From contig NZ_STGE01000010.1 in NCBI RefSeq assembly GCF_005222675.1, positions 1 to 64,000 of the forward strand: DNA of 64,000 nt, given 5' to 3'. How positions within the stretch are numbered: the first letter of the stretch is position 1; each line of letters begins with the position of its first letter. The notes under the pieces were generated by a model, which worked only from the letters and a program-made list of their open reading frames with translations, searched no databases and was not told where the DNA came from. The position numbers and the translations under genes were made by a program. Shown one piece after another: positions 43,948 through 53,316 of the stretch. The stretch is from Mycolicibacterium sp. CR10. GTDB lineage: Bacteria; Actinomycetota; Actinomycetes; Mycobacteriales; Mycobacteriaceae.

Positions 43948-44574
43948 GTGAACCGCATCGTGAAGTTTGTCAACCAGGTCGGAGAGTCCGTGCTGTCGAT
44001 TGTGGGTGTCCGGACCGTCGAGGAACCGCACTACATCAGGCGGCCCCTGACGGAGACGGTCGAGATTCGTCAGTACGGTCCCCGGATCGCCGCCGAGACC
44101 ACCGTCGCCGGTGAGAAGCAGCGTGCACTCAATACCGGCTTTCGCCGGTTGGCCGGTTACATCTTCGGCGGCAACCACCGCAAGGCGGACATCGCGATGA
44201 CCGCGCCGGTCAGTCAGCAGCCGTCAGGCGGTGAGGACATCGCCATGACGGCTCCGGTCTCACAGACCGGCAGCGCCGAGGCGGGGTGGACGATCCGTTT
44301 CTACATGCCGTCAAAGTGGTCGATGGAGACGCTTCCCGCTCCCGACGACGAGGATGTGCGCCTGGTGAAGGTGCCTTCGGAGACGATGGCGGTGTTGCGA
44401 TTCAGCGGTGATCGTGGCCCCAGTGCAATCGCCGATCGCACCGATGAGTTGCTGAAAGTCCTGCACGACAACGCAATCCAGCCGACCGGAGACACCGTCG
44501 CCTGGTTTTACGACCCGCCGTGGACGCTGCCGTTCCGTCGGCGCAACGAAATCGTGGTCCCGGTAGAGGCTTAG
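43948..44574 (+). CDS. SOUL heme-binding-family protein
   Basis: GTG 43948, with GAGGGAG upstream, gives 208 residues. SOUL motifs are YIRRPLTETVEIRQYGPRIAAET, GFRRLAGYIFGGNHRKADIAMTAPV, a second EDIAMTAPVSQ, FYMPSKWSMETLPAPDDEDV and the C-terminal YDPPWTLPFRRRNEI. Some relatives bind heme or tetrapyrrole. No clear heme-ligand His is identifiable. Stands alone. Confidence 0.85.
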   Translation: MNRIVKFVNQVGESVLSIVGVRTVEEPHYIRRPLTETVEIRQYGPRIAAETTVAGEKQRALNTGFRRLAGYIFGGNHRKADIAMTAPVSQQPSGGEDIAMTAPVSQTGSAEAGWTIRFYMPSKWSMETLPAPDDEDVRLVKVPSETMAVLRFSGDRGPSAIADRTDELLKVLHDNAIQPTGDTVAWFYDPPWTLPFRRRNEIVVPVEA

Positions 44575-44733
44575 GCCGTCGCTCGGTCGTCCGCTTTTCC
44601 GCTGCTGTCCGGACGCAGCGCGTTTGTCTCGCACCCCGTCACTCGGTCGCGTAGAGGAGCGCGTAGAGGAGTAGGACGGGTGTGTTCGCTGGCATGATGT
44701 GCCTTTGCCGATGACGGCAAGAGAGGCAGATTG

Positions 44734-46110
44734 ATGAGCAGCGACGTCACCGAAACTGATCTGGTCGGGGGAGTGCCTCGCCGACGGATCGTCATTGCCT
44801 CGATGGTGGGCACCACGATCGAGTTCTACGACTTCTATATCTACGCCACGGCGGCCGTTTCGGTATTTCCACATCTGTTCTTTCCCAAGAGCGATCCGAC
44901 GACGGCGCTGCTGGCGTCGCTGGCCACTTTCGGCCTCGCCTTCGTCGCCCGCCCGGTGGGGTCGGTGGTGTTCGGCCATTTCGGTGATCGCGTGGGCCGG
45001 AAGGCCACCCTTGTGGGCTCCCTGCTGCTGATGGGCATCGCGACGTTCGCCATCGGATTGCTACCGATCTACGCCCAGGTGGGGATCGTCGCACCCGCGC
45101 TGCTGGCGATCCTTCGCTTTTCCCAGGGCCTCGCGCTGGGCGGTGAGTGGAGCGGCGCGGCACTGCTGGCTACCGAGACCGCCAAACCCGGGAAGCGTGG
45201 CTGGGCAGCCATGTGGCCGCAGCTCGGAGCGCCGTTGGGATTCCTGCTCGCCAACGGACTGTTCCTGACGCTCATCATCTGGCTCGGGCACAGCAACGTG
45301 AAGCCCGATCTGGACGGCACCTTCTTGACCTGGGGTTGGCGCATCCCGTTCCTGCTGAGCGCCGTGATGGTCGCCATCGGTCTCTACGTGCGGCTGCGTA
45401 TCGTCGAGACGCCGGTGTTCACCCGCGCCGTCGCTCGGGGCGAGAAGGTGAAAACGCCGCTGGCCGAGGTCTTCCGGACCAGCTGGCGTCAGCTGATCAT
45501 CGGAACCTTCGTGATGTTGGCGACCTACACGATCTTCTACATCGTGACGACGTGGGCGTTGAGCTTCGGCACCGGCAAGCGGCCACCCGACGGCAAGGGC
45601 CTGGGATTCGCCTATGTCGATTTCCTGCAACTGCAGCTGATCGCCGTGCTGTTCTTCGCAGGCACGCTGCCGCTGTCCGGCTGGCTCGCCGACCGCTTCG
45701 GGCGCCGCCGCGTTCTGCTGATCGTCACCGTGGGCATCATGGCCTACGGCGGACTGTTCGGTCCGATGCTCGGCTCCGGCGACGTCTCCTACGGCACGAT
45801 GATGCTCTTCCTGATCATCGGGATGACGTTGATGGGCTTCACTTTTGGGCCGATGAGTGCCGTGTTGCCGGAACTGTTCCCGACCAATGTGCGCTACACG
45901 GGTTCCGGGATCTCCTACAACGTGGCGAGCATCCTGGGCGCTGCGGTGGCGCCATTCATCGCGACATGGCTGGCGACCCAGTACGGCGTCGGCTGGGTAG
46001 GCCTATACCTCTTCATCGCCGCGTCGCTGAGCCTGATCGCGATCCTGATCATGCGCGAAACCAAAGACGCCTCGCTGGACACCGGCGAGCGGGTCGAGCC
46101 TGTGCCCTAG
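44734..46110 (+). CDS. MFS transporter, metabolite:H+ symporter (MHS) family
   Basis: 458 residues, 12 spans. The family opening GTTIEFYDFYIYATAAVSVF and the motif GSVVFGHFGDRVGRKATL are diagnostic; ILRFSQGLALGGEWSGAALL and the second-half LADRFGRRRVLL follow. MHS carriers take up citrate, shikimate, proline/betaine, alpha-ketoglutarate or aromatic acids. ATG 44734 is chosen; a TTG immediately precedes it. No catabolic genes are adjacent to suggest the substrate. Confidence 0.9.
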   Translation: MSSDVTETDLVGGVPRRRIVIASMVGTTIEFYDFYIYATAAVSVFPHLFFPKSDPTTALLASLATFGLAFVARPVGSVVFGHFGDRVGRKATLVGSLLLMGIATFAIGLLPIYAQVGIVAPALLAILRFSQGLALGGEWSGAALLATETAKPGKRGWAAMWPQLGAPLGFLLANGLFLTLIIWLGHSNVKPDLDGTFLTWGWRIPFLLSAVMVAIGLYVRLRIVETPVFTRAVARGEKVKTPLAEVFRTSWRQLIIGTFVMLATYTIFYIVTTWALSFGTGKRPPDGKGLGFAYVDFLQLQLIAVLFFAGTLPLSGWLADRFGRRRVLLIVTVGIMAYGGLFGPMLGSGDVSYGTMMLFLIIGMTLMGFTFGPMSAVLPELFPTNVRYTGSGISYNVASILGAAVAPFIATWLATQYGVGWVGLYLFIAASLSLIAILIMRETKDASLDTGERVEPVP

Positions 46111-46143
46111 CGATTATCCCCGGACCTTGCCCATTGACGTGAT

Positions 46144-46153
46144 TGTTGCAACA
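46144..46153. promoter_or_regulatory. Palindrome TGTTGCAACA upstream of cutinase
   Basis: A perfect 10-bp palindrome lies 75 bases before the cutinase start; GGCAACTGTTGG follows nearby. It may be an operator. No regulator is adjacent. Confidence 0.3.
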
Positions 46154-46227
46154 CAAAATGGCAACTGTTGGATCACCGTTGAGTCGCCGCGGTGTGCACA
46201 TTTGCTGGGATGTGTCAACGTTGTCGC

Positions 46228-46905
46228 GTGAGCACACGCCGGGTACGCCATTTCCTCAGTGTTGCGGTGGTGGCGGCCTCGGTCCTGTCTCTCTCTACCG
46301 TCAGCATGCCCGTTGCTGCGGCAGCCACGTGCTCCGATGTCCAGGTGATCTTCGCCCGAGGAACGAGCGACAAGCCGGGATTCGGGCTCGTGGGAAAGAC
46401 ATTCATCGACACGCTGAAATGGAAGCTGCTCGGAAAGAAGGTCACCAGCTACGCCGTCAACTATCCGGCCAGCTGGGATTTTTCGAAGTCGACCTCGCAG
46501 GGCGCACTCGACGCCAACAGGCGCGTTCAGGAGGTGGCCGCTGCGTGTCCGAACACCAAGATCGTGCTGGGTGGGGTGTCGCAGGGGGCGGGGGTGATCG
46601 ACCTGATCACCGTCGGCAATCGAAAGATCTGGTTCTTCACCACCGCACCGCTGCCGAACGCGATGGTCAACCACGTCGCAGCGATTGCGGTGTTCGGGAA
46701 TCCGTCCCGTGACCTGCCGACCCTCGGCCCCCTCACCAAGATCAGCCCGCTCTACGGTTCGAAGGCCATCGACCTGTGCGCATTCGGGGATCCGTATTGC
46801 TCGGCGGGGATGAACATGCTTGCCCACTACTCCTACCCGTGGAACGGAATGGTCAACGAGGCCGCGACGTTCGTTGCACGCAAGGTGCTCAACAAGTCCA
46901 CCTGA
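46228..46905 (+). CDS. Secreted cutinase-family esterase
   Basis: GTG 46228 gives 225 residues with a signal peptide ending SMPVAAAAT. Cutinase motifs: CSDVQVIFARGTSDKPGFG, the nucleophile elbow GGVSQGAGVI, CAFGDPYC carrying the Asp and a disulfide, and the catalytic His in LAHYSYP. Mycobacterial homologues (Culp proteins) hydrolyse lipids or polyesters at the cell surface. Confidence 0.9.
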   Translation: MSTRRVRHFLSVAVVAASVLSLSTVSMPVAAAATCSDVQVIFARGTSDKPGFGLVGKTFIDTLKWKLLGKKVTSYAVNYPASWDFSKSTSQGALDANRRVQEVAAACPNTKIVLGGVSQGAGVIDLITVGNRKIWFFTTAPLPNAMVNHVAAIAVFGNPSRDLPTLGPLTKISPLYGSKAIDLCAFGDPYCSAGMNMLAHYSYPWNGMVNEAATFVARKVLNKST

Positions 46906-47041
46906 TGCGGGCCAGCAAACGATGACCGCTCGTTGACTCGAATTGCTCACGACCCCAACGCTTCTTGTGCCGTTCCTGCCCCGGGTCACCGAAGCGGCTC
47001 TGGCCCGTATCGGTTCGGTAACCGTCCCGAATACCACTTGA

Positions 47042-47055
47042 GTAACTTCTGTAAC
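47042..47055 (+). promoter_or_regulatory. GTAAC direct repeat
   Basis: GTAAC occurs at 47042-47046 and 47051-47055, a nine-base period on one face of the helix. It lies about 55 bases upstream of the Pro-rich secreted protein. Tandem repeats like this are typical of OmpR-type response regulators (MtrA, PhoP); which one, if any, is unknown. Confidence 0.35.
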
Positions 47056-47108
47056 ACGATACGTTTCTCTGCAGGTGGGGGCGCCGAAGACGAGTTCAAG
47101 GAAAGACC

Positions 47109-48203
47109 ATGGCAGGCACAATGAACCGCCTCGGTGTGACGACGGCCGCCGCCGTGATGGTGTTTCCGTTCATGGTGTGGTGTGGTTCCGCGGCGGCTCA
47201 GCCGAGCCCGGGCGTGCCCTGCCTGGAACTCATGCAGCAGTTGGCCGCTGAACCACCGACCGTTCCCGAATCTCTGGACACCGCGGCCACCGCGCTGAAC
47301 AGCGTTGTGCCCGAAGCGCCGGCACTCCCGCCGGTGCCCGTGGAAGACGTCGTCCACGGTGTGACCGCACTGGCGGCTCCCGGTCCGGTACCCCCGCCGT
47401 TCGAGGCACCGCCGGTGGTTCCGCTGGTCGCCGACGCGCTTCCTCTTCCTCCTGTGGGCGCTCCTGCCGCTCCGCTGGTTCAGGCGGCGGCGGTGCCGGC
47501 TCCGCCAGTTCCGCTTGCCGCAGTGCCGATTCCGGCGATACTTCCTCCGATACCGCCCGTTCCGGTCGTCGCTGGTGCACCCGCGGCAGCACCACTCTTC
47601 GAGGCGGCGGCTCCCGTGCCACCCCCACCGCCGATCGTTGAACCCGCCCCCGCAGTGTTGGCCCCCCTGAGTCTGCCCGTGGAGGCGCCTCCTGCGGCAC
47701 CGTTGGATGCACCGCCGCCGGCGGCAGCACCGCCCCCCGGCCCGCCGCCAGCCCCGGCAGTGGCGGAGGCCATTCCTGCGCCGCCGGCCGTGTCGCCGCC
47801 GCCCGCGGAACCCGTTGTGGCTGAGGCCATCGAGGTATCCGCTCCCGCGCCTGCAGCCTCCGTGGCAGCCGCACCGGAGGCGGCCCCGTTGATACAGGAG
47901 GCCGCCGTCCCCGTCGCCGCGCCAGCGCCGGTCGTACCCGTCGTACCCGTCGTACCTGCGCCTGTGCCCGTGATTCCGGTGGTGCCCGTCGTGCCGGCGG
48001 GCGCGCCGCTGGCGGCTCCTGCGGCGCCCATACCCGCGGTGCCACTCGGCAATGCGCTGCCGGGACTGCCGCTGCTACCGGCCACATTGCCGGTGCCGCA
48101 AGACTTCGTCTGCGAGGGAACCGCCTGGTCTGCTGAACGACCGTCCGCCGAGGGCGACGTGGCATCGCCAGTCCACCCAGAGGGGCGCCGCGACCAGTGG
48201 TGA
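47109..48203 (+). CDS. Secreted Pro/Ala/Val-rich protein
   Basis: 364 residues. ATG 47109 follows AAGGAAA; an ATG at 47121 is also possible. Signal peptide MNRLGVTTAAAVMVFPFMVWCGSAAAQ, a short globular start with one Cys, then ~270 residues of low-complexity Pro/Ala/Val with units such as PVVPVVP and APPPAAAPPPG. No catalytic motif. The final ~35 residues (FVCEGTAWSAERPSAEGDV) differ in style. Probably an extended cell-wall protein. Confidence 0.7.
   Translation: MAGTMNRLGVTTAAAVMVFPFMVWCGSAAAQPSPGVPCLELMQQLAAEPPTVPESLDTAATALNSVVPEAPALPPVPVEDVVHGVTALAAPGPVPPPFEAPPVVPLVADALPLPPVGAPAAPLVQAAAVPAPPVPLAAVPIPAILPPIPPVPVVAGAPAAAPLFEAAAPVPPPPPIVEPAPAVLAPLSLPVEAPPAAPLDAPPPAAAPPPGPPPAPAVAEAIPAPPAVSPPPAEPVVAEAIEVSAPAPAASVAAAPEAAPLIQEAAVPVAAPAPVVPVVPVVPAPVPVIPVVPVVPAGAPLAAPAAPIPAVPLGNALPGLPLLPATLPVPQDFVCEGTAWSAERPSAEGDVASPVHPEGRRDQW
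47931..47957 (+). repeat. Three 9-bp tandem repeats in the Pro-rich gene
   Basis: GTCGTACCC is repeated three times without gaps (last copy ends T). Each adds VVP, so unit gain or loss stays in frame. Confidence 0.85.
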
Positions 48204-48429
48204 TCCCCGCCACACACTCCCGTTGCTGCAGTGCGTAATTGACGACGGTGATCGTTCATGATCCGCCGCGGGTGTACCCGTCGTCACGTGATGCGGGTCA
48301 AGGTGACGTTGCCGGCGCGATGAGGCCCGTTCCTGGGCGAATGCAATCCCGGTGTGGTGATTCGTACCCATGTTCGGCTGATGCCGGGTTAGTGTCGGTG
48401 GCGTTGCAACTGACACTGGGAGGATATGG

Positions 48430-48873
48430 ATGAGCGCCTATCAAACCGTGGTGGTTGGTACGGACGGGTCGGACTCGTCATTGCGTGCCGTCGACCGTGC
48501 CGGTCAGATCGCCGCCGGTGCCAACGCGCGGGTCATCGTCGCGACTGCCTACTTCCCGCAGAGCGAGGATCAGCGAGCCGCTGACGTGCTCAAGGATGAG
48601 GGCTACAAGATGTCGGGCAATGCCCCGATCTACGCGATCCTGCGTGAGGCGCGCGACCGTGCCAAGGCCGCCGGTGCCCAGAACGTCGAAGAGAAGGCCG
48701 TCGTCGGCGCCCCGGTGGACGCACTGGTCGATCTCGCCGAGGAAGTGGGCGCAGACCTGCTGGTCGTCGGCAACGTCGGACTCAGCACCATCGCAGGCCG
48801 ACTGCTCGGATCGGTGCCTGCCAACGTCGCGCGGCGCTCGAAGAGCGACGTGCTGATCGTCCACACCTCCTGA
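48430..48873 (+). CDS. Universal stress protein (Rv1636 orthologue)
   Basis: 147 residues. One USP domain with YQTVVVGTDGSDSSLRAVDRAG and the nucleotide loop VVGNVGLSTIAGRLLGSVPANVARRSKSDVLIVHTS. M. tuberculosis Rv1636 and its M. smegmatis homologue bind cAMP with preference over ATP, so this protein may buffer the cAMP made by cyclases such as the one at 14674. GGGAGGA precedes ATG 48430. Confidence 0.92.
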   Translation: MSAYQTVVVGTDGSDSSLRAVDRAGQIAAGANARVIVATAYFPQSEDQRAADVLKDEGYKMSGNAPIYAILREARDRAKAAGAQNVEEKAVVGAPVDALVDLAEEVGADLLVVGNVGLSTIAGRLLGSVPANVARRSKSDVLIVHTS

Positions 48874-48892
48874 CCGGAGCTCACCGATCGGT

Positions 48893-48926
48893 AACCCCGG
48901 GTGGGCAGAGGTGTCAGCCCGGGGTT
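48893..48926. terminator. Bidirectional terminator between convergent genes
   Basis: AACCCCGGG and CCCGGGGTT form a perfect 9-bp stem with a 16-base loop between the stress protein and the convergent acetyltransferase gene. The acetyltransferase stop lies in the loop. Confidence 0.7.
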
Positions 48927-49450
48927 CCTGGTGCGTCGGGCGTCAATGGCTGCGTGGACTCGCTGAGTGACTTCCAAAATACGATCTTGTCGTCGTCGGC
49001 CCCGTAGAACTGACGGATCCGAGCCTCTTCCCGGTAGCCATGGTTGCGGTAGAAGGTCCGAGTCTGCGCGTACTGATCGGTCGAGGACGTCTCGACGATC
49101 AACACTCGCGCGACATCATCGCCCCTGGATTTCAGCTCATCTTCTACCTGCTTGATGAGAGAGCCACCCAGTCCGTGCCCCTGCTCCTGGGGTGCGACTG
49201 CGATGAAGTACAAGTTCCACATCCGGTCGGCGAATGGCTCCGGCGCGTAGTGGGCTGCGGCAACGACCGCTTGTGAGGCGTCTTCCAGGACCAGCCAACG
49301 ATGATCGGCAAGTGAGCCATCGAAGAACCCAGCGAGCATCTCGTCGAAGAGTCCGACCTCATCGACGCTGAACATGTCGGCCGCTACGGCAATCTGTTTG
49401 ATTCGTTCGACATCGGCGGTGCTTGGAGTCCGGATCACGGGCAAAGGCAT
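48914..49450 (-). CDS. GNAT-family N-acetyltransferase
   Basis: 178 residues. The acetyl-CoA binding segment is WNLYFIAVAPQEQGHGLGGSLIKQVEDELKSRG, followed by VLIVETSSTDQYAQTRTFYRNHGYREEARIRQFY, the usual motif A and B of GNAT enzymes. Substrate unknown. ATG 49450. Stands alone on the minus strand. Confidence 0.85.
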   Translation of the reverse strand: MPLPVIRTPSTADVERIKQIAVAADMFSVDEVGLFDEMLAGFFDGSLADHRWLVLEDASQAVVAAAHYAPEPFADRMWNLYFIAVAPQEQGHGLGGSLIKQVEDELKSRGDDVARVLIVETSSTDQYAQTRTFYRNHGYREEARIRQFYGADDDKIVFWKSLSESTQPLTPDAPGTPG

Positions 49451-49570
49451 GATGTGTAGTGGAAGGCGTGCCTGCGAACGTTACGCGCTGCTCGGAACGG
49501 TCTGCCGTGACGAGAGCGCCTTCGGTGGACGTCCCGGGAGTGACATCGGGGGCTTCGAAGCCCCAACGGG

Positions 49571-50248
49571 TTACCACCCTCGCTCGCGCCACTCTGCTAG
49601 GTGAGGCCGCTCAGCGCCAAGTGTCGTGTCGTCGCCGTGGCCGGGGTAGACGATCGTGGCGTCCCCGTAATGGCCGAACACCTTGGTTTCGAGGTCTGTC
49701 ATGAGCGATTCGAAATCTTCTGGGCGGGTAGTCCGTCCAGGACCGCCCGGAAACAGGCAGTCTCCGGTGAACAGCTGCACATTGTCACCGGCGGCCGGGC
49801 CGCTCAACGCGAGCGCCACCGACCCGGGCGTGTGGCCGCGAAGGTGGATGACATCGAACCGCAGCTCGCCGATGTCCACGGTGTCGCCGTCGGCCAGCAG
49901 TCGATCGGGTCTGACGGGCAGCGGTCCGGCGTCCAACTCGTGCGCGGCGGTCGGAGCCTCGGTGGACCCGACGACGTCGGAGAGCGCCATCCAGTGATCC
50001 TGGTGCTGGTGGCTGGTGACGATCAACGACAGGGTCGGCGCGTACCGCTTGATCAGTTCGAGCAGGATGGGCGCGTCGTTGGCAGCGTCGATGAGTAGGG
50101 TTTCGCCCGTTTGGGAACAGGTCACCAGGTAGGCGTTGTTATCCATGGGTCCGACGGACACCTTGACTACCGAGGCGCCGGGGAGGGTGCGGCGAGCTGC
50201 GGTCTGCGACTCGACATGGCCGGTGTAGTGGTCGTCGACGACGGTCAT
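49571..50248 (-). CDS. Metallo-beta-lactamase-fold hydrolase (Rv1637c orthologue)
   Basis: 225 residues. The metal motif is SHQHQDHW (HxHxDH with Gln), then LRGHTPGSVAL and LFTGDCLFPGGPGRT, with the last His in VYPGHGDDTTLG. This is the glyoxalase II-like branch. It is divergent from uvrA, as in M. tuberculosis. Substrate not known. Confidence 0.9.
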   Translation of the reverse strand: MTVVDDHYTGHVESQTAARRTLPGASVVKVSVGPMDNNAYLVTCSQTGETLLIDAANDAPILLELIKRYAPTLSLIVTSHQHQDHWMALSDVVGSTEAPTAAHELDAGPLPVRPDRLLADGDTVDIGELRFDVIHLRGHTPGSVALALSGPAAGDNVQLFTGDCLFPGGPGRTTRPEDFESLMTDLETKVFGHYGDATIVYPGHGDDTTLGAERPHLAEWRERGW

Positions 50249-50301
50249 GCTGGCTCACGTTACTTCCCGGCCGGCGGCCACCGACGGGCACTGGCTCAGG
50301 T

Positions 50302-50324
50302 TTGTCGGTACCGACACCTAGCAT
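50302..50324 (+). promoter_or_regulatory. RecA-independent damage promoter before uvrA
   Basis: TTGTCGGTA-N8-TAGCAT matches the RecA-NDp/PafBC consensus at all but the last -35 position. The upstream half is also part of a perfect palindrome, TGTCGGTACCGACA (50303-50316). The start point would be near 50331. Confidence 0.72.
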
Positions 50325-50396
50325 GTGTCTGTGGTGCGTCTGCCGAACGACAAGGCACCGCAAGTGAGTGTTGGAAGAGGACTTGAGAGGACTCTG

Positions 50397-53303
50397 TTGG
50401 CTGACCGCCTGATCGTCAAGGGTGCCCGGGAGCACAATCTTCGTGGCGTGGATCTCGACCTGCCGCGCGACGCGATAATCGTGTTCACCGGGCTTTCGGG
50501 CTCCGGTAAATCGTCGTTGGCGTTCGACACGATCTTCGCCGAAGGGCAGCGACGCTATGTCGAGTCGCTGTCGGCCTATGCGCGCCAGTTCCTCGGCCAG
50601 ATGGACAAGCCCGACGTCGACTTCATCGAGGGGCTGTCGCCCGCGGTGTCGATCGACCAGAAGTCCACCAACCGCAACCCGCGCTCGACCGTCGGCACCA
50701 TCACCGAGGTGTACGACTACCTCCGCCTGCTCTACGCCAGGGCGGGCACCCCGCACTGCCCGGTGTGCGGAGAACGCATCGCCCGCCAGACGCCCCAGCA
50801 GATCGTGGACCAGGTGCTCGCCATGGACGAGGGTCTGCGGTTCCAGGTTCTCGCGCCGGTGGTCCGCACCCGCAAGGGTGAGTTCGTCGACCTCTTCGAC
50901 AAACTCAACACTCAGGGGTACAGCCGGGTCCGGGTCGACGGGGTGGTGCACTCGCTGACCGACCCGCCGAAGCTGAAGAAGCAGGAGAAGCACGACATCG
51001 AGGTGGTCGTCGACCGCCTGACCGTCAAGGCCAGCTCCAAACAACGCCTCACCGACTCCGTCGAGACGGCATTGAACCTCGCCGACGGCATCGTGGTGCT
51101 CGAGTTCGTCGACCGGGAAGACGATCATCCCCACCGGGAGCAGCGGTTCTCCGAGAAGCTGGCCTGCCCGAACGGGCATCCGTTGGCCGTCGACGATCTC
51201 GAGCCCCGGTCGTTCTCGTTCAACTCGCCGTACGGGGCCTGCCCCGAGTGCATCGGGCTCGGCATCAAGAAGGAGGTCGATCCCGACCTCGTCGTGCCCG
51301 ACCCCGACCTGACCCTGGCCGAGGGCGCCATCGCACCCTGGGCGATGGGGCACACCGCCGAGTACTTCACCCGCATGCTGTCCGGTCTCGGCGACCAACT
51401 CGGTTTCGACGTCGACACCCCGTGGAAGAAGCTGCCCGCCAAAGCGCGCAAGGCGATTCTCGAGGGCTGCGACGAGCAGGTGCACGTCCGGTACAAGAAC
51501 CGCTACGGCCGAACCCGCTCCTACTACGCGGACTTCGAGGGCGTCATGGCGTTCCTGCACCGCCGCATGGAACAGACCGACTCCGAGCAGACCAAGGAGC
51601 GCCTCGAGGGCTTCATGCGCGACGTGCCGTGCCCCGAATGCGACGGCACCCGTCTCAAGCCCGAAATCCTGGCGGTCACAATGACGGCGGGGAAGTTCGG
51701 CGCGAAGTCGATCGCTCAGGTCGCCGAGCTGTCGATCGCCGACTGCGCGGAGTTTCTCAACGCGCTCACTCTGGGCACCCGGGAGCAGGCCATCGCCGGC
51801 CAGGTGCTCAAGGAGATCCAGTCGCGGCTGGGGTTCCTGCTCGATGTCGGGCTGGAGTACCTGTCGCTGTCGCGGGCGGCGGGCACGCTGTCGGGCGGTG
51901 AGGCGCAACGCATTCGGCTGGCCACCCAGATCGGGTCGGGTCTGGTCGGCGTGCTCTATGTGCTCGACGAACCGTCGATCGGGTTGCATCAGCGCGACAA
52001 TCGCAGGCTGATCGACACCCTGGTGCGGCTGCGCGATCTCGGCAACACCCTCATCGTGGTCGAACACGACCTCGACACCATCGCGCACGCCGACTGGGTC
52101 GTTGACATCGGGCCTGCGGCCGGCGAGCACGGCGGGCAGATCGTCCACAGCGGGACCTACGAGGACCTGCTGAAGAACCCGAATTCAATTACCGGGGCTT
52201 ATCTTTCGGGCAAAGAGCAGATCGAAGTGCCGCTGTTGCGCCGCGTCGCCGACAAGAAGCGCCAGCTCACCGTCGTCGGTGCCCGTGAGCACAACCTGCG
52301 CGAGATCGACGTGTCGTTCCCGCTCGGGCTGCTCACCGCGGTGACGGGCGTCTCCGGTTCGGGCAAGTCGACGCTGGTCAACGACATCCTGGCGTCGGTC
52401 CTGGCCAACAAGCTCAACGGCGCCCGCCAGGTTCCCGGACGGCACACCCGGATCAACGGCGTCGACCAACTCGACAAGCTGGTTCGGGTCGATCAGTCAC
52501 CGATCGGTCGGACGCCGCGATCGAATCCGGCGACCTACACCGGGGTGTTCGACAAGATCCGCACCCTATTCGCGGCGACCACCGAAGCCAAGGTCCGCGG
52601 CTACCAGCCCGGCCGATTCTCCTTCAACGTGAAGGGCGGCCGTTGCGAGGCGTGCTCCGGTGACGGCACGATCAAGATCGAGATGAACTTCCTGCCGGAT
52701 GTCTATGTGCCATGCGAGGTGTGCCAGGGCGCCCGCTACAACCGCGAGACGCTCGAGGTGCACTACAAGGGCAAGACCATCGCCGAGGTGCTCGACATGT
52801 CGATCGAGGATGCCGCCGAGTTCTTCGCGCCGATCACGTCGATCCATCGCTACCTCAAGACGCTGGTCGATGTCGGGTTGGGCTACGTCCGACTGGGCCA
52901 GCCGGCACCGACGCTGTCCGGCGGCGAGGCGCAGCGCGTCAAGCTGGCGTCCGAGCTTCAGAAGCGCTCGACCGGTCGCACGATCTACATTCTCGACGAG
53001 CCGACCACCGGGTTGCACTTCGAAGACATCCGCAAACTGTTGATGGTGATCAACGGCCTTGTGGACAAAGGCAATACGGTCATCGTCATCGAGCACAACC
53101 TCGACGTGATCAAGACCTCGGACTGGATCGTCGACATGGGTCCCGACGGGGGATCGGGCGGCGGCACCCTGGTCGCGACGGGCACCCCGGAAGACGTCGC
53201 CGCCAACGTCGACAGCTACACGGGGCACTTCCTGGCCGAATCGCTCGGTGTGGCGCGGCCGAAGCCGGCCAAGACTCGTAGCCGTCGGAAGGTCAGCGCC
53301 TGA
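50397..53303 (+). CDS. uvrA: UvrABC excinuclease subunit A
   Basis: TTG 50397 behind GAGAGGA gives 968 residues starting [14 protein letters not shown], which is where other mycobacterial UvrA proteins start. A leaderless GTG at 50331, in frame, would add 22 residues. Two ABC modules: Walker [10 protein letters not shown] and GVSGSGKST, signatures [14 protein letters not shown] and [14 protein letters not shown]. Zinc sites are [14 protein letters not shown] and CEACSGDG...CEVC. It recognises DNA lesions and loads UvrB. Confidence 0.97.
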   Translation: MADRLIVKGAREHNLRGVDLDLPRDAIIVFTGLSGSGKSSLAFDTIFAEGQRRYVESLSAYARQFLGQMDKPDVDFIEGLSPAVSIDQKSTNRNPRSTVGTITEVYDYLRLLYARAGTPHCPVCGERIARQTPQQIVDQVLAMDEGLRFQVLAPVVRTRKGEFVDLFDKLNTQGYSRVRVDGVVHSLTDPPKLKKQEKHDIEVVVDRLTVKASSKQRLTDSVETALNLADGIVVLEFVDREDDHPHREQRFSEKLACPNGHPLAVDDLEPRSFSFNSPYGACPECIGLGIKKEVDPDLVVPDPDLTLAEGAIAPWAMGHTAEYFTRMLSGLGDQLGFDVDTPWKKLPAKARKAILEGCDEQVHVRYKNRYGRTRSYYADFEGVMAFLHRRMEQTDSEQTKERLEGFMRDVPCPECDGTRLKPEILAVTMTAGKFGAKSIAQVAELSIADCAEFLNALTLGTREQAIAGQVLKEIQSRLGFLLDVGLEYLSLSRAAGTLSGGEAQRIRLATQIGSGLVGVLYVLDEPSIGLHQRDNRRLIDTLVRLRDLGNTLIVVEHDLDTIAHADWVVDIGPAAGEHGGQIVHSGTYEDLLKNPNSITGAYLSGKEQIEVPLLRRVADKKRQLTVVGAREHNLREIDVSFPLGLLTAVTGVSGSGKSTLVNDILASVLANKLNGARQVPGRHTRINGVDQLDKLVRVDQSPIGRTPRSNPATYTGVFDKIRTLFAATTEAKVRGYQPGRFSFNVKGGRCEACSGDGTIKIEMNFLPDVYVPCEVCQGARYNRETLEVHYKGKTIAEVLDMSIEDAAEFFAPITSIHRYLKTLVDVGLGYVRLGQPAPTLSGGEAQRVKLASELQKRSTGRTIYILDEPTTGLHFEDIRKLLMVINGLVDKGNTVIVIEHNLDVIKTSDWIVDMGPDGGSGGGTLVATGTPEDVAANVDSYTGHFLAESLGVARPKPAKTRSRRKVSA

Positions 53304-53316
53304 GCGAGCACCGACT

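Noticed and set aside
43948..44574. Internal duplication (DIAMTAPVSQ twice) as a recent repeat in the SOUL gene
   Set aside because: Paired MTAPV motifs are a normal feature of SOUL family proteins.
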